From an uncultured Pelagibacteraceae bacterium (lineage in GTDB: Bacteria; Pseudomonadota; Alphaproteobacteria; Pelagibacterales; Pelagibacteraceae), in NCBI GenBank assembly GCA_902628275.1, contig CACOMI010000002.1:62001-126000 (forward strand): a DNA stretch of 64,000 nucleotides, given 5' to 3'. The position numbers and the translations under genes are program-made. The notes below the pieces were generated by a model. The model worked only from the letters and a program-made list of their open reading frames with translations. It was not told the origin of the DNA and did not search any database. Shown piece by piece: positions 58,816 to 64,000 of the stretch. Positions within the stretch are counted from its first letter, which is position 1. The number at the start of each line of letters is the position of its first letter.

Positions 58816-60063
58816 ATGAAGGAACAATTACAAAAAGACTTTGAAAATATTATCAAAAATTTAAATTTGTCTCAAAAAGATATTGAGATAAAAAAATTTA
58901 GTTTAGAAAATTTTATTGAAAAAGGTTTTCCAAATAGAAAAGAGGAAGATTGGAGATTTTCAGATCTTAATCAAATAATAAAAAAAAATATTGGTGAACT
59001 GAGTTTTTATTGTGATTATACCTCAACTAACAAAGTTGACACTTCTGTATTTGTAGATGGATTAGAGCATAATAAAATAGTTTTTATAAATGGAAGAATT
59101 GAAAAAATTGATTTTTATTATGAAAAAAAAAATCAGATAGAAATAATAGATCAATCTGAGACTATTAATAGATTTAGTAATAACAATTCTTTATCAGATT
59201 TAAATAATGCTTTTACGAGTAAATGTTTCAAAATACTGGTTAAAAAAGGTTATAAACTATCAAAACCACTTATAATTTATCATACATTTAATTCTAAAAT
59301 ATGGTCGAAAAACATTAACTTAAGATTAGATTTTGAGCTTAATGAAGATAGTTCTATACGAGTAATTGATTTATTTAATGAAGCTTCTGAAAAAAATTTT
59401 TTAAATATTTTTTATAATTTTGATTTAAAGGAAAATGCAATTTTAAAAAATTACAAAGTAGACAAACTTGAAAATAAAAATGTTAAATATTCTTTTAATA
59501 ATGTTGAACAAGATAAAAATAGTATTTCAGAAACATTTATTTTATCTTCAGGATCAGATTTTTTTAAAAATGAGATTAATTGTAATTTAAACGGCAAATA
59601 TGCGTCAGCTTTTGTTAATGGCATATTTTCACTTAAAAATGATAAGCACCATGAAATTAGAACAATAATCAATCATTTGACTGATAATACGAAAAGTTAT
59701 CAATTAATCAAAAGTGTATTAGAGCAAAGTTCTAAAGCAGTATATCAAGGAAAAATATTCGTTGATTCACAAGCACAGAAAACTGATGGGTATCAATTAA
59801 GTAAAGCAATATTATTAAACAAAGAGTCAGAATTTAATGCAAAGCCTGAACTAGAAATTTATGCGGATGATGTTAAATGCTCTCATGGTTCTGCGTCTGG
59901 AAGTTTAAATGAAGATTCTATATTTTATTTAATGTCTAGGGGATTAAATTATCAGCAATCAAGAGAACTATTAATTAATGGTTTTTTGCTTGATGTAGTT
60001 GAAAAAATAACGGACTCAGAAATCAAAAACTTAGTTAAAAATATGATCGGAATTAAGGAATGA
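58816..60063 (+). CDS. sufD: Fe-S cluster assembly protein SufD
   Basis: FPNRKEEDWRFSDL N-terminus; KAVYQGKIFVDSQAQKTDGYQLSKAILLNKESEFNAKPELEIYADDVKCSHGSASGSLNEDSIFYLMSRGL. Confidence 0.96.
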   Translation: MKEQLQKDFENIIKNLNLSQKDIEIKKFSLENFIEKGFPNRKEEDWRFSDLNQIIKKNIGELSFYCDYTSTNKVDTSVFVDGLEHNKIVFINGRIEKIDFYYEKKNQIEIIDQSETINRFSNNNSLSDLNNAFTSKCFKILVKKGYKLSKPLIIYHTFNSKIWSKNINLRLDFELNEDSSIRVIDLFNEASEKNFLNIFYNFDLKENAILKNYKVDKLENKNVKYSFNNVEQDKNSISETFILSSGSDFFKNEINCNLNGKYASAFVNGIFSLKNDKHHEIRTIINHLTDNTKSYQLIKSVLEQSSKAVYQGKIFVDSQAQKTDGYQLSKAILLNKESEFNAKPELEIYADDVKCSHGSASGSLNEDSIFYLMSRGLNYQQSRELLINGFLLDVVEKITDSEIKNLVKNMIGIKE

Positions 60064-61277
60064 ATATTAACCACATAAAAAAAGAATTTCCAATTTTTGA
60101 TGAAAAAATACAAAATAATGATTTAGTTTATTTAGATAGTGCAAATTCATCTCAAAAACCAAAAGTTGTAGTTGATAGAATCAATGAATTTTATACTAAA
60201 CAATTTTCAAATGTAGGAAGAAGTGTTCATTATCTTGCTATAGCAGCTACAAACCTATATGAAAATACTAGAAATTCAGTCCAACGATATATTAACGCAA
60301 AAGATAAAAATGAAATTGTATTTACAAAAGGTGCAACAGAGGCTCTTAATTTAGTTGCAAATACTTTGGGTCAAAATTATTTGAGAGAGGGAGATGAAAT
60401 TTTAATTACTGAACTTGAACATCATTCTAATTATGTTCCCTGGCATTTTTTAAGAAAATCAAAAAATATTAAAATAAATTTTGCTGAAATTAATGATGCA
60501 GGTGAAATTACTTTGGAAGAAATTGAAAAAAAAATAACACCAAAAACAAAATTAATAGCTATTACTCATTTATCAAATGTAACTGGTGCAATTTTACCAG
60601 TCAAAGAAATAACTGATTTAGCTCACTCAAAAGGTATAATAGTTGTAGTTGATGGATGTCAAGGCGCACCACATTTAAAGCTTGATATGCAAGATTTGGA
60701 TTGTGATTTTTATGCTATTTCTTGTCATAAAATGTATGGACCAACTGGTTTGGGAGTGTTGTACGGAAAAATAAAGTGGTTAGAGGAATTGCCTCCATAT
60801 CAAGGTGGTGGAGGAATGATAAATGAAGTTAAAAAAGATACCATCTCTTATGGTAATTTGCCCAATAAGTATGAAGCAGGAACTATGGCAACTGCACAAG
60901 TAATTGCATTTGATCGCTCAATTAAATTCTTAGAGAGCATTGGTATAGAAAGTATCATGAAACATGAATCTGAATTAGTTGAGTATGGGCAAGAGTTATT
61001 GAAGAAAAATAACTCAGTCAAACTTATTGGAAATCCAAAAAATAAAGGGGGAGTTTTATCATTTACTATAGAAGGAATTCACCCTCATGATGTAGCAACA
61101 ATATTAGACGAAGATGGTGTTGCAATAAGAGCAGGCCATCATTGTTGCCAAATTTTGCATGATAAATTAAATATCCCAGCAAGTGCAAGAGCGTCGGTTG
61201 GTATTTATAATACGAAAGAAGATTTAGATCAATTAAATGAATCTATAAATAACTGTAAAAAAATATTTAATCTATAA
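60060..61277 (+). CDS. sufS: Cysteine desulfurase SufS
   Basis: VYLDSANSSQKPKVVVDRINEFY, ISCHKMYGPTGLGVLYGK, RAGHHCCQILHDKL. Confidence 0.97.
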   Translation: MNINHIKKEFPIFDEKIQNNDLVYLDSANSSQKPKVVVDRINEFYTKQFSNVGRSVHYLAIAATNLYENTRNSVQRYINAKDKNEIVFTKGATEALNLVANTLGQNYLREGDEILITELEHHSNYVPWHFLRKSKNIKINFAEINDAGEITLEEIEKKITPKTKLIAITHLSNVTGAILPVKEITDLAHSKGIIVVVDGCQGAPHLKLDMQDLDCDFYAISCHKMYGPTGLGVLYGKIKWLEELPPYQGGGGMINEVKKDTISYGNLPNKYEAGTMATAQVIAFDRSIKFLESIGIESIMKHESELVEYGQELLKKNNSVKLIGNPKNKGGVLSFTIEGIHPHDVATILDEDGVAIRAGHHCCQILHDKLNIPASARASVGIYNTKEDLDQLNESINNCKKIFNL

Positions 61278-61741
61278 TGAACTTAAAAGAACTTTATCAA
61301 GAAATTATATTAGAACACGGTAAGAATCCTAGAAATTTAAGAAAGACAGAAGGTTTCAATAAGGACGCAAAGGGTAACAATCCTCTTTGTGGTGATAATG
61401 TTCATGTTTATTTAAAACTAAATGGTCAAAAAATTGTAGAAGATGTATCCTTTGAAGGTAGTGGATGTGCTATCTCAATGGCTTCGGCTTCTATAATGAC
61501 AGATTTGATTAAAGGTAAAAATGAATATGAGGCTAAAGAAATTGTAGAAGACTTTTTAGGAATGATAAAAGAGAACCCAGAACTAAAATCAGAAAATTTA
61601 CAGGAAGATGAAAAAACTAAATTAATGTGTTTATCGGGAGTAAAGCAATATCCAATGAGAGTAAAATGTGCTACATTATCATGGCATACTTTAGTTTCAG
61701 CATTTGACAATAAAAATGAGGAAGTAAATACAGAAAATTAA
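61277..61741 (+). CDS. sufU: SufU/IscU-like Fe-S scaffold
   Basis: LYQEIILEHGKNPRN, GNNPLCGDNVHVYLKL, FEGSGCAISMASASIMTDLIKGK, MRVKCATLSWHTL. Confidence 0.93.
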   Translation: MNLKELYQEIILEHGKNPRNLRKTEGFNKDAKGNNPLCGDNVHVYLKLNGQKIVEDVSFEGSGCAISMASASIMTDLIKGKNEYEAKEIVEDFLGMIKENPELKSENLQEDEKTKLMCLSGVKQYPMRVKCATLSWHTLVSAFDNKNEEVNTEN

Positions 61742-61742
61742 T

Positions 61743-62042
61743 ATGGAAAAAAAAGAGAAAATAATTGAGGAGATTAAGAAAATTTATGATCCTGAGCTTC
61801 CAGTAAATATTTATGAATTAGGATTGATATATGAAATCACTCTTGAGAACGAAAAATCTGCAAAAATAAAAATGACATTAACAACACCTAACTGTCCAGT
61901 TGCTGAAAGTCTTCCAAATGAGGTTAAAGAGGGTGCAATGCAAGTTGAAGGTATCGAGAATGTAGATGTACAGCTTGTTTGGGATCCTCCATGGAACAAA
62001 GATATGATGTCAGAAGCGGCAAAATTAGAAATGAACCTATAA
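61743..62042 (+). CDS. SufT-like (DUF59/MIP18) Fe-S assembly protein
   Basis: IIEEIKKIYDPELPVNIYELGLIYEI, MTLTTPNCPVAESLP, VQLVWDPPWNKDMMSEAAKLEMNL. Confidence 0.93.
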   Translation: MEKKEKIIEEIKKIYDPELPVNIYELGLIYEITLENEKSAKIKMTLTTPNCPVAESLPNEVKEGAMQVEGIENVDVQLVWDPPWNKDMMSEAAKLEMNL

Positions 62043-62377
62043 TGAATCCAATTATTAAATTAAGTGATAATGCTGCAGCAAGAATTAAAGAAATAATGTC
62101 TAGCGCAGAATCAGAATCACTAGGAGTAAGAGTATCTGTAAAATCTGGTGGTTGTGCTGGTATGTCTTACGTAATGGAGTATACAAAAGAAGCAAATCCT
62201 AATGATGAACTAATTGAGGATAAAGGCGTAAAAGTTTTTGTCGACTCAGCTGCTGTAATGTATTTATTGGGTACAGAAATGGACTATAAACAAGAAGAAA
62301 TGTCGTCAACTTTTGTTTTTAATAATCCAAATGAAACTGAGCGTTGTGGCTGCGGAGAGTCTTTTAAAATCGACTAA
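62042..62377 (+). CDS. SufA/IscA/HesB-type Fe-S protein
   Basis: Start reassigned from 61979 to ATG 62042. ISLTDNAA-type N-terminus (IKLSDNAAARIKEIM), VRVSVKSGGCAGMSYVMEY, C-terminal ERCGCGESF. Confidence 0.94.
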   Translation: MNPIIKLSDNAAARIKEIMSSAESESLGVRVSVKSGGCAGMSYVMEYTKEANPNDELIEDKGVKVFVDSAAVMYLLGTEMDYKQEEMSSTFVFNNPNETERCGCGESFKID

Positions 62378-62443
62378 ATTGTATTATCCCATTTAGCGCA
62401 TATCAGTATTGTGCTTTATGCATAACTGATATATATTATAATT

Positions 62444-62614
62444 ATGAATAAGTTTGAATTTAAAAATCTTGTTAAAAATTTAAAAAATACTTTAAAACAA
62501 AAGTCATTTTTTAAAGAACTACGTAAAGAAGTCGAGACTGGTGCGAATGGTACCCAAGACTATGTAGTCAAAAAAGGAATTAACAAAGATACAATTGCAA
62601 CTACAAGACAGTAA
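62444..62614 (+). CDS. Small hypothetical protein, 56 aa (absent from the ORF track)
   Basis: Hand translation: MNKFEFKNLVKNLKNTLKQKSFFKELRKEVETGANGTQDYVVKKGINKDTIATTRQ*. Fills the only gap between the HesB gene and glnA. Confidence 0.5.
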   Translation: MNKFEFKNLVKNLKNTLKQKSFFKELRKEVETGANGTQDYVVKKGINKDTIATTRQ

Positions 62615-62622
62615 TTAAATTT

Positions 62623-64000
62623 TTAACTACTGTAATACATCTCGAACTCAACTGGGTGAGGTGAATGTTCAAACTTATGAATTTCCTCGAACTTTAATGC
62701 AATATAAGCGTCTATTTGATCATCAGTAAATACACCACCTTCAGTTAGAAAGTCTCTGTCTTTATCAAGACTTTCCATAGCTTCCCTTAAAGAACCACAT
62801 ACAGTCGGTATTGCTTTTACTTCCTCAGGTGGTAATTCGTATAAATCTTTATCAAAAGATTCACCTGGATGAATTTTATTTTTTATACCATCTAAACCAG
62901 CCATTAACATTGCAGCAAAAGTTAAATAAGGATTACCAGAGGCATCTGGAAATCTTATTTCACATCTTGCACCTTTCTTACTCAGTGTTATTGGTATTCT
63001 ACATGAAGCAGATCTATTTCTAGCAGAATAAGCTAGAAGGACTGGCGCTTCAAATCCAGGAATAAGTCTTTTGTAACTATTAGTAGTAGAGTTTGCAAAG
63101 GCATTTATCGCTTTCGCATGTTTTAAAATTCCACCGATGTAATGTAGAGCAGTTTCAGATAGTCCCGCGTATGCATCTCCTGAAAACACAGGTGTTTCAC
63201 CTTTCCAAATCGATTGGTGAATGTGCATGCCTGAACCGTTGTCCCCTGCAACAGGTTTAGGCATAAATGTTGCTGTTTTTCCAAATGAATGTGTTACCAT
63301 TTGAACTACGTATTTATATAATTGAACATTGTCAGCTTGATCAACAAGAGTCCCAAAATACATTCCTAGCTCATGTTGGCTTGGAGCAACCTCATGGTGG
63401 TGTTTTTCAACTTTAATTCCAACTTCCTTAAGGTTTTTTAAATATTCACCTCTCATATCTTGTTCGCTATCGACAGGTGGAACAGGAAAATATCCTCCTT
63501 TGACGCCTGGTCTATGAGCCATGTTACCGTTCTCATATTCTCTTCCTGAATTATATGGACCTTCTTTACTATCAATTTTAAAACCGCATTCATTCATGTC
63601 ATTTTTAATTCTTACATCATCAAATACAAAAAATTCTGGTTCAGGACCAAAGAAAGCTTTATCACCTATACCTGATGTTTTTAAATATTCCTCTGCCTTT
63701 TTAGCTATACCTCTAGGGTCTCTCTCATATGGTGATCTTTTAATTGCATCTAAAATATCACAAAACAATACTACTGTATTGTGTGAAGTAAAAGGATCCA
63801 TAAACATTCTAGTTGTGTCAGGTTTAAGAATCATGTCTGATTCATTTATTGCTTTCCATCCTGCAATTGATGATCCATCAAAAAAAACACCATCATTAAT
63901 CATTTCTTCATCTACTACAGAAACATCCATAGTTAGATGTTGGAGTTTTCCTCTTGGATCAGTAAATCTAAGATCCACAAATTCTGCATCTTTTTCTTTA
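62623..64000 (-). CDS. glnA: Glutamine synthetase type I (N-terminus beyond window)
   Basis: [80 protein letters not shown]. Frame stays open through 64000, so the track start at 63978 is internal. Confidence 0.97.
   Translation of the reverse strand, partial: KEKDAEFVDLRFTDPRGKLQHLTMDVSVVDEEMINDGVFFDGSSIAGWKAINESDMILKPDTTRMFMDPFTSHNTVVLFCDILDAIKRSPYERDPRGIAKKAEEYLKTSGIGDKAFFGPEPEFFVFDDVRIKNDMNECGFKIDSKEGPYNSGREYENGNMAHRPGVKGGYFPVPPVDSEQDMRGEYLKNLKEVGIKVEKHHHEVAPSQHELGMYFGTLVDQADNVQLYKYVVQMVTHSFGKTATFMPKPVAGDNGSGMHIHQSIWKGETPVFSGDAYAGLSETALHYIGGILKHAKAINAFANSTTNSYKRLIPGFEAPVLLAYSARNRSASCRIPITLSKKGARCEIRFPDASGNPYLTFAAMLMAGLDGIKNKIHPGESFDKDLYELPPEEVKAIPTVCGSLREAMESLDKDRDFLTEGGVFTDDQIDAYIALKFEEIHKFEHSPHPVEFEMYYSS

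Noticed and set aside
1-64000. CRISPR arrays, tRNA/rRNA genes, transposases or integrases
   Set aside because: None seen by eye; almost all intergenic gaps are under 150 bp and no regular repeats or tRNA-like blocks were recognised. tRNAscan-SE or a repeat finder would be decisive.

Overview
This is an AT-rich, very gene-dense alphaproteobacterial window. Gene content, gene order and tiny intergenic spacers suggest a SAR11/Pelagibacterales-like genome (inference; no search was run). Bases 1 to about 13 kb look accessory: a 3' sulfotransferase fragment; an arginine:glycine-type amidinotransferase paired with a threonine aldolase; an SxtJ-like / DUF5989-like / NodU-type carbamoyltransferase / SGNH cassette followed by surface-glycan-type genes; then a PhyH dioxygenase, a MOSC protein and two transporters. 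The rest is mostly core: gshBA, an HD-domain protein, purF-cvpA, an RND permease, dnaB, rplI-rpsR-rpsF, fabD-fabG-acpP-gmk, rsmA-pdxA-surA-lptD-lptG-lptF, pepA, ndk, purNM, hda-like, aspS, accCB-aroQ, thiSG, RNase E/G, PBP1A, prfB, tyrS/anmK, iscR-sufBCDSUTA, and a partial glnA. Main points of interest: (1) saxitoxin-cluster-like accessory parts (SxtG/I/J/K-like) with no sxtA visible; (2) a +1 programmed frameshift in prfB that the ORF track missed; (3) an AsmA/YhdP-like gene split at a T5 run; (4) an orphan NrdJ C-terminal (TSCPD-like) protein; (5) a 23/25 match to the IscR type-1 operator before iscR-suf; (6) acpP directly next to gmk, without the usual fabF-mltG; (7) two small ORFs missing from the track (a DUF5989-like protein and a 56 aa ORF). 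I saw no rRNA, tRNA, CRISPR array or transposase.
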